A stretch of 64,000 nt of DNA from the NCBI RefSeq assembly GCF_000788395.1, contig NZ_CP009888.1:2314001-2378000 (forward strand), in the 5' to 3' direction. A model generated the notes under the pieces. It ran no database searches. It was not told the origin of the DNA and saw nothing but the letters and a program-made list of their open reading frames with translations. The translations under genes and the position numbers were made by a program. Within the stretch, counting starts at the first letter, position 1. Each line of letters opens with the position of its first letter. This DNA is from Pseudoalteromonas piratica (lineage in GTDB: Bacteria; Pseudomonadota; Gammaproteobacteria; Enterobacterales; Alteromonadaceae). Below, piece by piece: positions 17,927-26,890 of the stretch.

Positions 17927-18732
17927 TTCGACTTCCTTCGCTTAGGTCGAAAATACTCTGTATTTTCGTAAAATGTTTTTTCTGTATTTTGCGCATACCA
18001 TGTGGGTACACCAAGTAAAGGTAATGGGTACAAATTACTGTTATCGCACAAAATATCTTGTTGTTCTATTAGTTTTTCAAGGGTGGTATCAAGCCAAGCA
18101 TACTTTTCACTAAGTGAAGATGGCAATTCATCATGATGAGCGGTGATATAAAGTGCTTTACCGGTTAATCCAAGATATGGACGGGTTGCCATTTCATAAT
18201 TGGCATGACCAAACATAAACGGCCATACCGATTCAAACCAATCATCACGGTTATCAAAAAAGCCTTCAACCCACCCATGATTTTGTAAGCGAGTCGCTTG
18301 TGTTTTATCACAAACAATAATTACACCACACTCATCAAGTAAGGTAATCGCATTGCGTTTTTTTGAGCGCTCTACTCGACCATGTAAGTTGATCTGCTCT
18401 ATATGCAACGCATTGAGCAAGGCTTTTGTTTTTGGAAATAGTAACCAAATAAAGGCGCCAAACAAATCATGCCAGTTCTCTAAACGCGTCGGTATATCAC
18501 CTTTATCATAAATGATTTCTTCATAGTAACCATGCTGCCAGTCAATATCGTCATTGGCTACAAAGGTTATTTGTTTATCGTTCTTGTTTTTAATGCCTAC
18601 AGCATGCTGGTTTAACCAATCAAGTGACGGCCACTTATCAAATTGATGAAGATTAAATAATCGATTTAAGTCCTCAAACATACCATGATGTAAAAAATCA
18701 GTGGTCCACTGCGGTGGGGCTTCAAATTTCAT
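17923..18732 (-). CDS. DUF3025 family protein
   Basis: 269 residues, cytoplasmic by composition (no signal or membrane helix). It matches my memory of the DUF3025 family: an N-terminal WPSLDWLN, then RLENWHDLFGAFIWLLFPKTKALLN and the NAITLLDECGVIIVCD segment. Function unknown. It is the promoter-proximal gene of the ABC operon, ending with an ATGA overlap into the ATPase gene; whether it contributes to transport is unclear. Confidence 0.75.
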   Translation of the reverse strand: MKFEAPPQWTTDFLHHGMFEDLNRLFNLHQFDKWPSLDWLNQHAVGIKNKNDKQITFVANDDIDWQHGYYEEIIYDKGDIPTRLENWHDLFGAFIWLLFPKTKALLNALHIEQINLHGRVERSKKRNAITLLDECGVIIVCDKTQATRLQNHGWVEGFFDNRDDWFESVWPFMFGHANYEMATRPYLGLTGKALYITAHHDELPSSLSEKYAWLDTTLEKLIEQQDILCDNSNLYPLPLLGVPTWYAQNTEKTFYENTEYFRPKRRKSK

Positions 18733-18839
18733 GCAGATGATTTAAAAGAATAAAACTAAAGCCGTTACTTTAACGCATTTAGTAGCACAACACTAAACTA
18801 GTTTTTATAATTGGCAAAATTTGTGACACAGGTTGAATT

Positions 18840-20465
18840 ATGAAAAAACTAACTCCAATTGGTCTTGCTGTTTCATTGCTCTTAAGTGGCTGTGCAACAC
18901 ACAATAATGAACAAGCACTCAGTGCTGCGTATAACAGCATTAATGCCAATCAACTGGGCGAACATATAAAAACAATTGCATCTGACGAATTTGAAGGTCG
19001 TGCTCCTTCAACTAAGGGCGAAGAACTTACCCTTGCCTATTTAGAAAAACATTTTAAATCACTTGGCTTTATTGGTGGAAATAACGGAAGTTTTTATCAA
19101 GAAGTACCTTTAGTGTCGATAGAAGCCTCTCCAGACATGACGCTCAATATTGCTGGTAAAGCATATGAATACAAAAAAGACATGGTGATGGGCACTAGCC
19201 GAATGAGCGAATTAGAGTCAATTGAGAACTCAGAGTTAGTGTTTGTTGGCTACGGAATTAATGCGCCAGAATATGACTGGAACGACTACAAAGACCTAGA
19301 TGTAAAAGGTAAAACTGTTGTTATTTTGGTAAATGACCCAGGCTTTGCGACTCAAGATGACTCATTATTTACTGGCAATGCCATGACCTATTATGGCCGT
19401 TGGACCTATAAATACGAAGAAGCATCTCGTCAAGGTGCAGCAGGTGCCATTATTGTCCATGAAACAGCGCCCGCTTCATACCCTTGGTCAGTAGTTGAAA
19501 ATTCGTGGTCAGGTCCGCAGTTTGGTTTTCAAAAAGAAAATAACAATATGGACCGCGTAGCTGTAGAGGGTTGGATAACACTTGATGTGGCAAACGAGCT
19601 ATTTGCTAAAGCAGCTTTAGACTTTGCCAAAGAAAAAGAAAAAGCAGCTAAAGGTGGCTATTCAGTAGATATGGGCGACTTAACGGCGTCAGTAACAGTA
19701 AAAAGTGAAATCAAAAAGTCAGTGTCACGTAACTTTATTGCGACCCTGCCTGGTAGCAAAACACCAGATGAGCATATTATTTATTCGGCACATTGGGATC
19801 ATTTAGGAAAAGACCCAAGTAAAAAAGGCGATAATATTTATAACGGTGCCCATGATAACGCTACAGGTACAGCAGGAATGATTGAAATTGCTGAAGCGTT
19901 TTCTATGTTACCCACAAAACCGGCTCGTTCAATTACATTTCTAGCAGTGACTGCTGAAGAGCAAGGCTTACTCGGGGCAAAATACTATGCCGCCAACCCA
20001 ATAATTGCTGCAAATAAGTCTGTTGCTAACATAAATATGGACAGCTTAAACCTACTTGGCAGAGTAAAAGATATAAGCGTTGTTGGCGCTGGTAAGTCTG
20101 AAATGGATGAATATTTAGCGCGTGCAGCACAATCACAAAATCGAACGTTATCTGGCGACCCTCGTCCGGCTGCAGGCGGCTATTACCGCTCGGATCACTT
20201 CGCATTTGCTCAGATGGGTATTCCTGCAATGTATTCGGGTGGCGGAACCCAAGCGATTGATGAGGAAACAGAACGATACCGAAAGCGCATGGGATTGATT
20301 TTACGTGGTTGTTATCATCAACCATGTGATCAATATCGTAAAGGTTGGGACCTTTCAGGTGCGGTTGAAGACTTGCAACTTTTTTACCAAGTAGGTCTCG
20401 ATATTGCTGACAGTACTAATTGGCCCAGCTGGTATGCACAATCGGAGTTTCAACGAAAAAATTAA
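18840..20465 (+). CDS. M28-family metallopeptidase, lipoprotein
   Basis: 541 residues. The signal peptide ends in a lipobox (LLLSGC), so it is membrane-anchored on the periplasmic or outer side. A protease-associated (PA) domain spans roughly residues 120-290. The M28 zinc-aminopeptidase domain follows, with HWDHLG, GAHDNATGTAGM (bridging Asp), TAEEQGLLG (catalytic Glu-Glu), NINMDSL and YYRSDHFAF as ligand and catalytic motifs. Likely an aminopeptidase for exogenous peptides. It stands alone with its own promoter in the 107 bases upstream. Confidence 0.93.
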   Translation: MKKLTPIGLAVSLLLSGCATHNNEQALSAAYNSINANQLGEHIKTIASDEFEGRAPSTKGEELTLAYLEKHFKSLGFIGGNNGSFYQEVPLVSIEASPDMTLNIAGKAYEYKKDMVMGTSRMSELESIENSELVFVGYGINAPEYDWNDYKDLDVKGKTVVILVNDPGFATQDDSLFTGNAMTYYGRWTYKYEEASRQGAAGAIIVHETAPASYPWSVVENSWSGPQFGFQKENNNMDRVAVEGWITLDVANELFAKAALDFAKEKEKAAKGGYSVDMGDLTASVTVKSEIKKSVSRNFIATLPGSKTPDEHIIYSAHWDHLGKDPSKKGDNIYNGAHDNATGTAGMIEIAEAFSMLPTKPARSITFLAVTAEEQGLLGAKYYAANPIIAANKSVANINMDSLNLLGRVKDISVVGAGKSEMDEYLARAAQSQNRTLSGDPRPAAGGYYRSDHFAFAQMGIPAMYSGGGTQAIDEETERYRKRMGLILRGCYHQPCDQYRKGWDLSGAVEDLQLFYQVGLDIADSTNWPSWYAQSEFQRKN

Positions 20466-20499
20466 TCGACTCAATCACAAAAATTAAACACTAATAGGA

Positions 20500-20557
20500 T
20501 TGATTCGCATTACTATTAATACTATAGTGAACCTAATATTCGATTAGGTTCACTATA
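20500..20557 (+). promoter_or_regulatory. Promoter with 15-bp perfect inverted repeat (operator) for the mneA-like gene
   Basis: TTGATT (20500-20505), a 17-base spacer, and TATAGT (20523-20528) form a good sigma-70-type promoter. A perfect inverted repeat with 15-base arms, TATAGTGAACCTAAT (20523-20537) and ATTAGGTTCACTATA (20543-20557), starts at the -10 box and ends on the A of the start codon. The right arm contains the ribosome-binding AGG (20546-20548). The predicted transcript would start near 20535, inside the repeat, so a repressor operator is more likely than an mRNA hairpin. The regulator is unknown; a manganese-responsive one is plausible from the gene controlled. Confidence 0.75.
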
Positions 20558-21714
20558 TGTTCTTATCCCTCTCACAAAATACACTATCAAAACAGCTTAT
20601 TGATAATACGCTTGCATATAAGCGCATGTTTTTACCCTTGGCATTACTCTGCCTTATTATTAATGAGTCAACCCGATATATTGTACTCGGCGCACTATCT
20701 GACGCTTTTTTACAAGTAACCATGTTTGTGGCTGCAACACTGTTTGGTTATTACCTATTAGTGAAACGATTCCCCAAATTAGAACTCAGTTACATTGCTA
20801 CGGTTGCGCCCAAACTTGAAATTCCATTTGCAGCCTTGCTCGGTGTACTGCCTGGTTGTGGCGGCGCAATCGTTGTGGTTACACAATTTACAAAAAAACA
20901 AGCGAGTTTTGGCTCATTAGTTGCTGTGCTTATCGCAACCATGGGTGATGCGGCTTTTTTGCTTATTGCTGCCGAACCAAAAACAGCCATACAGGTTTTA
21001 GTAATCAGTTTTTGTGTTGCAACACTTTCTGGATGGTTAGTAAACAATCTACACCCAAGTGATTACTTAACACCCAAGAATGATTTAAAAAGCAAATCGC
21101 AGTGCCAAGCACTACCTAAGTCTATCAGTTTGGTAAGTAAATATTTTTGGCAAAGCATAGCGCTCCCCATGACAATTGCAGCGCTTTTAGTGGCATTTCA
21201 GTATGATTTTAGCGAACGGATTGGCCAAATAATGCTTTATTTCGCAGCTGCATGTTGTTTTATGATCGCTTTTTTATGGGCCTGTTCATCACCAGGTAAA
21301 AGCTATCAAGATGTCACAGCCGAAGATGAGTGTGATAAAGAAGATTTAATTACAAAAGTCATTCAAGATACACATTTTATAACCAGTTGGGTGGTCGCAG
21401 CGTTTATAGGTTATGAGCTGTTTATGTTGTGGTCTGGTATCGATATAGCTTTGTTTTTTAAAAACTACGCATTATTTATCCCGCTAATAGCGAGTTTAAT
21501 TGGCCTGTTACCAGGTTGTGGCCCTCAAATTATTGTCACAACGCTCTACCTGCAAGGTATAGTGCCATTTTCAGCCCTCATAGCCAATGCAATATCAAAT
21601 GATGGAGATGCCCTCTTCCCTGCGATCGCATTAGCACCCAAAGCAGCTCTCGTTGCAACCTTATATACGACAGTACCCAGTTTAATCGTTGGCTATTTGA
21701 TATTTTTACTATAG
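20557..21714 (+). CDS. Probable manganese exporter (10-TM putative heavy-metal exporter family, MneA-like)
   Basis: 385 residues, about ten membrane helices. Two halves repeat the same motifs: LLGVLPGCGG ... ATMGDAAFLLIA ... EPKTA in the first and LIGLLPGCGP ... SNDGDALFPAIA ... APKAA in the second, consistent with inverted-repeat topology. This matches the family described as a Mn(II) exporter (MneA) in Vibrio, as far as I recall. The start ATG directly abuts a perfect inverted repeat carrying the Shine-Dalgarno, so expression is probably tightly regulated. A bidirectional terminator follows. Confidence 0.8.
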   Translation: MFLSLSQNTLSKQLIDNTLAYKRMFLPLALLCLIINESTRYIVLGALSDAFLQVTMFVAATLFGYYLLVKRFPKLELSYIATVAPKLEIPFAALLGVLPGCGGAIVVVTQFTKKQASFGSLVAVLIATMGDAAFLLIAAEPKTAIQVLVISFCVATLSGWLVNNLHPSDYLTPKNDLKSKSQCQALPKSISLVSKYFWQSIALPMTIAALLVAFQYDFSERIGQIMLYFAAACCFMIAFLWACSSPGKSYQDVTAEDECDKEDLITKVIQDTHFITSWVVAAFIGYELFMLWSGIDIALFFKNYALFIPLIASLIGLLPGCGPQIIVTTLYLQGIVPFSALIANAISNDGDALFPAIALAPKAALVATLYTTVPSLIVGYLIFLL

Positions 21715-21720
21715 CTATAA

Positions 21721-21744
21721 AAAAGGGGTCTTTTGACCCCTTTT
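21721..21744. terminator. Bidirectional intrinsic terminator
   Basis: AAAAGGGGTC (21721-21730) and GACCCCTTTT (21735-21744) form a perfect 10-bp stem with a TTTT loop, with T/A flanks on both strands. It lies between the mneA-like gene and the convergent bkd operon. Confidence 0.92.
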
Positions 21745-21749
21745 AACAT

Positions 21750-23306
21750 TTAACTCATTGCCATTAACATCGCACTTGGAGTTTCTAGGTAATGTTTCCA
21801 TAAATTATTGAAACGCGCCATAGTCGCACCATCAATAATACGGTGATCACCTGACCACGATATTTGCATAATTGCTCGTGACTCAACCTCCCCATTGGCA
21901 TTAAAACGCGGCAGATGCTGAAGTTTGCCAAGTGCAACAATTGCTACTTCTGGTTTATTGATGATTGGGGTAGCTGTAGTACCGCCAATTGCACCAATAT
22001 TAGAAATAGAAATAGTACCACCTTTAAGGTCTTGCGGACTTACACGTCCTTCTCGAGCTTGGTCGGTCAAGCGAGACACTTCGTTCGCAATCTCAACCAT
22101 ATTCTTAGTTTGACAAGATTTAATATTTGGCACTAAAAGACCTAATTTTGAATCAACCGCCATACCAATGTTGTGATCATCAAAATAAGTAAGTTCAGTA
22201 CAATCAGCATTAACTTGTGAGTTGATCACTGGGAATTCTTTGAGTGCCAGTGATAATGCTTTTATGAAAAACGGCATCATAGTGAGCTTAACACCCTGCT
22301 TTGCATATTGCTCTTTCAGGTCCTTACGAAGATTGATTAAATCGGTTAAATCAATTTCATCACTCAATGTGAAATGTGGAATAGTAGAAACCGAGTCCAT
22401 CATTTGCTTCGCCATTGCCGCTTGCATACCACGGATTGGCTCTACACGCGTATTGCTAGAAGTTTCAACAGGCTGAGACTGCGACAATGCAGGCGTTGAT
22501 ACTTGATTGCTATTTTCACCATTTAAGAAGCGCTGAATATCTTCTTTATATACTCGACCATTTTTACCTGAGCCTGAGACTTGAGAGATATCAAGATTGT
22601 GTTCCCTTGCCAAACGGCGAACAGCTGGGCTCGCAACTGCTTTGCCGGCATTTGCAACAGCCGGTAACGCTTCTGGTACTTGTTTAGCAGGTGCATTTTG
22701 CTGCGCGTCTACAACTTTCTTTTGTATGTCGATAACTTGAGCACTGGCAACTTGCATTTGGAAAAGAGGTGCATGCACCTTAGCTATTTCACCCTTTTGG
22801 TGATAAAGCTTAGTAACAGTACCTGTATGCTTTGCCGGGATCTGGACCAGGGCTTTATCTGTCATTACATCACAAACAGCCTGATCTTCTTTAATCTCAT
22901 CGCCTTCTGCAACAAGCCAGTCAACAATCTCACACTCAACAATACCTTCACCAATATCAGGTAATATAAAGTCTTCAAGTGCTGTACCTGCAGCCATCTC
23001 TATATTTTCTGACTGCTCATGATTTGCCTCTGATGTCGACTGTGCAGGTGAATTATTCTCGATTGCACCTGCTACATCCATCGCAAAAAGTGGCTCATGC
23101 ACTTTCGCTATTTCGCCTTTTTGATAATACAGCTTAGTGATCACACCGTTATGCACAGCAGGAATTTGTACCAATGCTTTATCTGTCATTACATCACAAA
23201 TAGGCTGATCTTCTGTAACAGTGTCGCCTTCACTAATAAGCCATTCTACAACTTCACATTCAACAATGCCTTCACCAATGTCTGGTAAAATAAAATCTTG
23301 ACTCAT
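21750..23306 (-). CDS. bkdB: Branched-chain 2-oxo acid dehydrogenase E2 (dihydrolipoyl transacylase)
   Basis: 518 residues from the ATG at 23306, which is preceded by AAGGAG at 5 bases; the GTG two codons upstream overlaps that site. Two lipoyl domains come first, with lipoyl lysines Lys43 and Lys151 (MTDKALVQIP in both), then a peripheral-subunit-binding domain (SPAVRRLAREHNLD ... GRVYKEDI) and the catalytic domain ending in DHRIIDGA. It transfers isobutyryl, isovaleryl or 2-methylbutyryl groups to CoA. Last gene of the bkd operon, after E1 beta; no E3 gene is present here, so a shared lipoamide dehydrogenase is presumably used. Confidence 0.93.
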   Translation of the reverse strand: MSQDFILPDIGEGIVECEVVEWLISEGDTVTEDQPICDVMTDKALVQIPAVHNGVITKLYYQKGEIAKVHEPLFAMDVAGAIENNSPAQSTSEANHEQSENIEMAAGTALEDFILPDIGEGIVECEIVDWLVAEGDEIKEDQAVCDVMTDKALVQIPAKHTGTVTKLYHQKGEIAKVHAPLFQMQVASAQVIDIQKKVVDAQQNAPAKQVPEALPAVANAGKAVASPAVRRLAREHNLDISQVSGSGKNGRVYKEDIQRFLNGENSNQVSTPALSQSQPVETSSNTRVEPIRGMQAAMAKQMMDSVSTIPHFTLSDEIDLTDLINLRKDLKEQYAKQGVKLTMMPFFIKALSLALKEFPVINSQVNADCTELTYFDDHNIGMAVDSKLGLLVPNIKSCQTKNMVEIANEVSRLTDQAREGRVSPQDLKGGTISISNIGAIGGTTATPIINKPEVAIVALGKLQHLPRFNANGEVESRAIMQISWSGDHRIIDGATMARFNNLWKHYLETPSAMLMAMS

Positions 23307-23315
23307 AACCACTCC

Positions 23316-24293
23316 TTAAAAATGCACCGAATGCTTGATAGCTGATAACACTTTTAATGCATCAGGAATATATTCTTTCTCAAGTGCAAGTGGGTACGGT
23401 GTATCAAGACCACACACACGACTAATTGGTGACTCTAAATGTAAGAAACATTCTTGTTGGATAGTCGCAGCGATCTCAGCACCAAAACCACAAGTAATTG
23501 GTGCTTCGTGACTGATAATTAAGCGTCCTGTTTTAGTCACTGATTTTGCCACTGTTTCAACATCCCAAGGTTGAATGCTACGTAAATCAATCACTTCACA
23601 ACTGATGCCATCTTGTTTAGCCATTTCTGCTGCTTTTTCGATGATTTCCATCTGTGCACCCCATGCAAGAAGCGTAATATCTGAACCTTCAGAAACGACT
23701 TCCGCTTTACCAATTGGAATGATGAAATCATCTTCAGGTACATCACCTACTGATGCACGGTAAAGTCGCTTTGGTTCAAAGAAAATAACTGGGTTATCAT
23801 CTTTGATACAAGCACGCAGTAAACCTTTTGCTTGATATGCATTACGCGGTACAACAAGTTTTAAACCTGGGGTATGCGCAAAATAAGCTTCTGGTGATTG
23901 TGAATGGTATAAGCCACCTGCTATACCACCACCGTAAGGGGTACGAATAGTCAGTTTACCTACATTAAACTCATTACCACTACGGTAACGGAATTTAGCT
24001 GATTCATTTACGATTTGATCAAATGCTGGAAAAATATAATCAGCGAATTGAATTTCAGCAATTGCCGGCGCACCAGCAGCCGCTAAGCCGTTAGCAAAAC
24101 CCAATATTCCCTGTTCTGTAAGTGGCGTATTAAATACACGGTGTTTGCCATATTTTTCCTGCAGACCACTAGTGGCACGGAAAACACCACCAAAATAACC
24201 GACATCTTCACCGAAAATACACGCTAATGGGTGTTCTGACATCGAAATATCAAGCGCTGAATTAATCGCTTGTAACATATTCATTTGTGCCAT
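23316..24293 (-). CDS. bkdA2: Branched-chain 2-oxo acid dehydrogenase E1 beta subunit
   Basis: 325 residues with the transketolase-like beta-subunit layout: [29 protein letters not shown] at the start, [16 protein letters not shown], then RTPYGGG and the C-terminal transketolase domain with [14 protein letters not shown]. It completes the thiamine-diphosphate site formed with E1 alpha and catalyses decarboxylation of branched-chain 2-oxo acids from Val, Leu and Ile. The start overlaps the E1 alpha stop by one base (TAATG), and bkdB begins 9 bases downstream. Confidence 0.94.
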   Translation of the reverse strand: MAQMNMLQAINSALDISMSEHPLACIFGEDVGYFGGVFRATSGLQEKYGKHRVFNTPLTEQGILGFANGLAAAGAPAIAEIQFADYIFPAFDQIVNESAKFRYRSGNEFNVGKLTIRTPYGGGIAGGLYHSQSPEAYFAHTPGLKLVVPRNAYQAKGLLRACIKDDNPVIFFEPKRLYRASVGDVPEDDFIIPIGKAEVVSEGSDITLLAWGAQMEIIEKAAEMAKQDGISCEVIDLRSIQPWDVETVAKSVTKTGRLIISHEAPITCGFGAEIAATIQQECFLHLESPISRVCGLDTPYPLALEKEYIPDALKVLSAIKHSVHF

Positions 24294-25507
24294 TATTTGA
24301 TTCTCCCTGAAGTTGTCGGATAAGCATCTGGATGCGCTTTAACGTGCGCTTTTAATTCTTCAAGTTGTTTTTCAAGTAATGGAATTGGTGTGTCATACAC
24401 ATCTGTTACTAATTCTTCAATCGGTGGTTTAGCAATTTTTTCTGCTACTTTTACTGCTTCTAAAATTTCTTCACGCAATGTTTCATCATCAGCATTGTCC
24501 TCGGCTTCATCGAGCCAACCTTTACTCAATAAATAGCCTTTAAAGCGCAAGATTGGACACTTGGTGTTCGTATTTTCTTCTTCTTTTGAACGATAGCCTG
24601 TCGGATCATCTGATGTAGAGTGTGCACCTAAGCGATAAGCAATTGATTCAATCAAAACAGGTTCACCTGTTTCAACACTAAATTGTCGCGCTTTTTGTGT
24701 TGCTGCATAGACAGCTAACGCGTCAGCACCGTCAACACGGATTGTTTTAATTCCATATCCTACACCACGGCTGGCAATACCATCACCAGCGAACTGCTCA
24801 TCAGCAGGAGTCGAGATAGCGTAACCATTGTTGCGGGCGAAAAAGATAACGGGTGCTTTTAAAACAGCTGCCATATTAAGGCCGGCATGAAAATCACCTT
24901 CAGACGCTGCGCCCTCACCAAAATAGCAAATTGTTATATTATTAATTTCAGAGCTTAATTCGCCGCTGTCTTCATCTATATGAGGAATTTTTTGCGAATA
25001 CGCATAACCTGTTGCTTGAGGAATTTGCGTACCAAGCGGTGATGAGATAGTCATATAATGCAATTCTTTTGAACCATAATGAATTGGCATTTGACGACCT
25101 TTACCTAAATCTTTCTCGTTAGAGAACATTTGGTTCATAAATTGTTCAAGACTGAAACCACGATAACGTAAAGCTGCTTGCTCACGATATTGCGCCATAA
25201 TCATGTCATCATCTTTTAATGCAGCGGCACTTGCAGTTACAGCACCTTCTTCACCTAAACATTGCATGTAAAAAGAAACACGTCCTTGACGTTGTGCAGC
25301 TTGCATTCGTTCATCAAGAGCACGAATAAAGCGCATTGTTTTATAAATTCTTAATGCGGTTTCTTTGTCAATGTTTGGCTCAACTGCGCCTTTAACAAGA
25401 TGACCATTTTCATCTAATAAACTAACAGTAGGTATGTCTAATGCTGAAGGATCGATAAATTCGAGTTCCTTTGAAGCATTTAAAGACACATTTTGCGGGT
25501 TCGTCAT
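24293..25507 (-). CDS. bkdA1: Branched-chain 2-oxo acid dehydrogenase E1 alpha subunit
   Basis: 404 residues. The thiamine-diphosphate motif is [19 protein letters not shown] with NN shortly after, and the phosphorylation-loop-like segment [16 protein letters not shown] typical of E1 alpha is present. The N-terminal extension ([19 protein letters not shown]) is characteristic of the branched-chain rather than the pyruvate enzyme. First gene of the bkd operon. A LiuR-type palindrome lies about 220 bases upstream, suggesting control together with leucine and isovalerate catabolism. Confidence 0.94.
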   Translation of the reverse strand: MTNPQNVSLNASKELEFIDPSALDIPTVSLLDENGHLVKGAVEPNIDKETALRIYKTMRFIRALDERMQAAQRQGRVSFYMQCLGEEGAVTASAAALKDDDMIMAQYREQAALRYRGFSLEQFMNQMFSNEKDLGKGRQMPIHYGSKELHYMTISSPLGTQIPQATGYAYSQKIPHIDEDSGELSSEINNITICYFGEGAASEGDFHAGLNMAAVLKAPVIFFARNNGYAISTPADEQFAGDGIASRGVGYGIKTIRVDGADALAVYAATQKARQFSVETGEPVLIESIAYRLGAHSTSDDPTGYRSKEEENTNTKCPILRFKGYLLSKGWLDEAEDNADDETLREEILEAVKVAEKIAKPPIEELVTDVYDTPIPLLEKQLEELKAHVKAHPDAYPTTSGRIK

Positions 25508-25728
25508 AGCTTACCTCTAATGATGTAGCGCTTTAAAAATGCGTAAATATCCAATTAAGCAACATAATTAGCAATGTGTTGAGATACACATAAACGCTAG
25601 GTTAATGACAATTGATGCATCAAACACACTAGCCTATCGATTTTAACAGCTAATTTATGCAAGTGACTGGTATGATTAGTACATATCACCCATAAATTGG
25701 ACTAATATTAAATTAAAGTTAGCTCGAC

Positions 25729-25744
25729 TTTACGTTAACGTAAA
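25729..25744 (-). promoter_or_regulatory. LiuR-type palindrome upstream of bkd
   Basis: TTTACGTTAACGTAAA is a perfect 16-bp palindrome between astE and bkdA1. It matches, from memory, the operator proposed for LiuR, the MerR-family regulator of branched-chain amino acid degradation in Alteromonadales. It is 222 bases from the bkdA1 start, implying a long leader. Promoter hexamers around it are not clear, and no liuR gene is in the window. Confidence 0.6.
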
Positions 25745-25776
25745 CGGATATTCAACTAATTTTAGCTGAATATCCG
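25745..25776 (-). terminator. Hairpin after astE, possible weak terminator
   Basis: CGGATATTCA (25745-25754) and TGAATATCCG (25767-25776) form a perfect 10-bp stem with a 12-base loop that contains a further CTAA/TTAG match. It lies 20 bases after the astE stop on the minus strand and directly abuts the LiuR-type palindrome. Only three T follow, so termination would be weak. Confidence 0.45.
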
Positions 25777-25795
25777 AAAAGGTGTGGCAAGATAT

Positions 25796-26839
25796 TTATA
25801 CAAAATCAGTTTTGTTTTGCAGTGGGATAACGGTAAGCAGTGCGCGCTGACCTAGCGCAACTTTTGCGTTGGGGAAAATAATTGCTTCGCCATCAACTTC
25901 AGCAAAGTAGTCTGTATCACCATCAGTTGCCAACAGTTCACCTTTCGCAAAACCTGTAAAATTAGCGGCACTATCACTAAATGGAAAACTAAAGTCTTGC
26001 TGGGTGCGATTTATCGTGCGATACACTTCGAATAGTTCAAAGTCAGCAAAGTTAAATTCAGGATAATTTACTGTATCGTGCGTGATAAGTTGAGTTAAGG
26101 TCATTTTTGCTTTTTCAAAGCGCGACATATCGTTTTCACCAAATGGCCTAACTTTACCAAGTTCAATGGTAAATGCGTCCGCATCAAACATACTGCTAGA
26201 GAAATAACTAAACGTCGTAGCTGATGACTTCATCATCATAATGGTATTAACGCCACAGCTTAATAAAAAGCTTAACTCTTCTTTCTTCCAGGGCTTACCA
26301 TTTAAAAATGGGTAAACCGCGAATTTTTCGTTTTTAGAATCTCGAATTGCAGTGTGTAAGTCATAATGGATACGTTTTCTATTTTTATCACTGAACGCGT
26401 TAAAGAATTGGCTAACATACGCCTCCAACTTGGCAGCACGTATTTTTTCGTTATTTTGTTCACCTTTTTTATGGGCACCACAGAATAAACGGTTTAAGTT
26501 TTCTTCAACAAAACGCTTTTCAATATTAATTGATGCTGGGTTACCAAAAATAAATAACACGCGATGTGAAAGCGATAATTCACCTTTAATAATACCCTTA
26601 ATAAGTTCATCACAAATTTCAATAGGCGCAGTCTCATTACCGTGGACAGCTGAAGAAAGAACAATATCTTTGCTACCACAGTTTTTAGGCGTAAATTGAA
26701 TAACACCTGTATCGAGTACATCAACCTGTGTACCGTTATCCAGTGAAAAGCTAAAGGGTTCTAAGTGCCATTCATTGGCACGTGTTACTGATAAAAAATC
26801 GCCTGTTTGTGAGAGATTATTCGTTGTCATATTACTCAT
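25796..26839 (-). CDS. astE: Succinylglutamate desuccinylase
   Basis: 347 residues, the usual AstE length, in the M14/aspartoacylase-like zinc hydrolase group. [18 protein letters not shown] supplies the His-x-x-Glu zinc ligands and [21 protein letters not shown] the third His and Arg substrate contact. It hydrolyses N-succinylglutamate to succinate and glutamate, the last step of the arginine succinyltransferase pathway. The other ast genes are not in this window, so astE is detached from its usual operon. A terminator separates it from the upstream pgm gene. Confidence 0.92.
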   Translation of the reverse strand: MSNMTTNNLSQTGDFLSVTRANEWHLEPFSFSLDNGTQVDVLDTGVIQFTPKNCGSKDIVLSSAVHGNETAPIEICDELIKGIIKGELSLSHRVLFIFGNPASINIEKRFVEENLNRLFCGAHKKGEQNNEKIRAAKLEAYVSQFFNAFSDKNRKRIHYDLHTAIRDSKNEKFAVYPFLNGKPWKKEELSFLLSCGVNTIMMMKSSATTFSYFSSSMFDADAFTIELGKVRPFGENDMSRFEKAKMTLTQLITHDTVNYPEFNFADFELFEVYRTINRTQQDFSFPFSDSAANFTGFAKGELLATDGDTDYFAEVDGEAIIFPNAKVALGQRALLTVIPLQNKTDFV

Positions 26840-26852
26840 CTTTACATAATAA

Positions 26853-26874
26853 AAAAGGCGGTAAACCGCCTTTT
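26853..26874 (-). terminator. Intrinsic terminator of seqA-pgm
   Basis: AAAAGGCGG (26853-26861) and CCGCCTTTT (26866-26874) form a perfect 9-bp stem with a TAAA loop; more T follow on the minus strand. It lies between the pgm stop and the astE start. Confidence 0.9.
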
Positions 26875-26890
26875 ATAAACATTTAAAATT

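Noticed and set aside
21750..25507. Pyruvate dehydrogenase operon
   Set aside because: The E1 is split into alpha and beta subunits with a branched-chain-type N-terminus, and the upstream LiuR-type site points to bkd.
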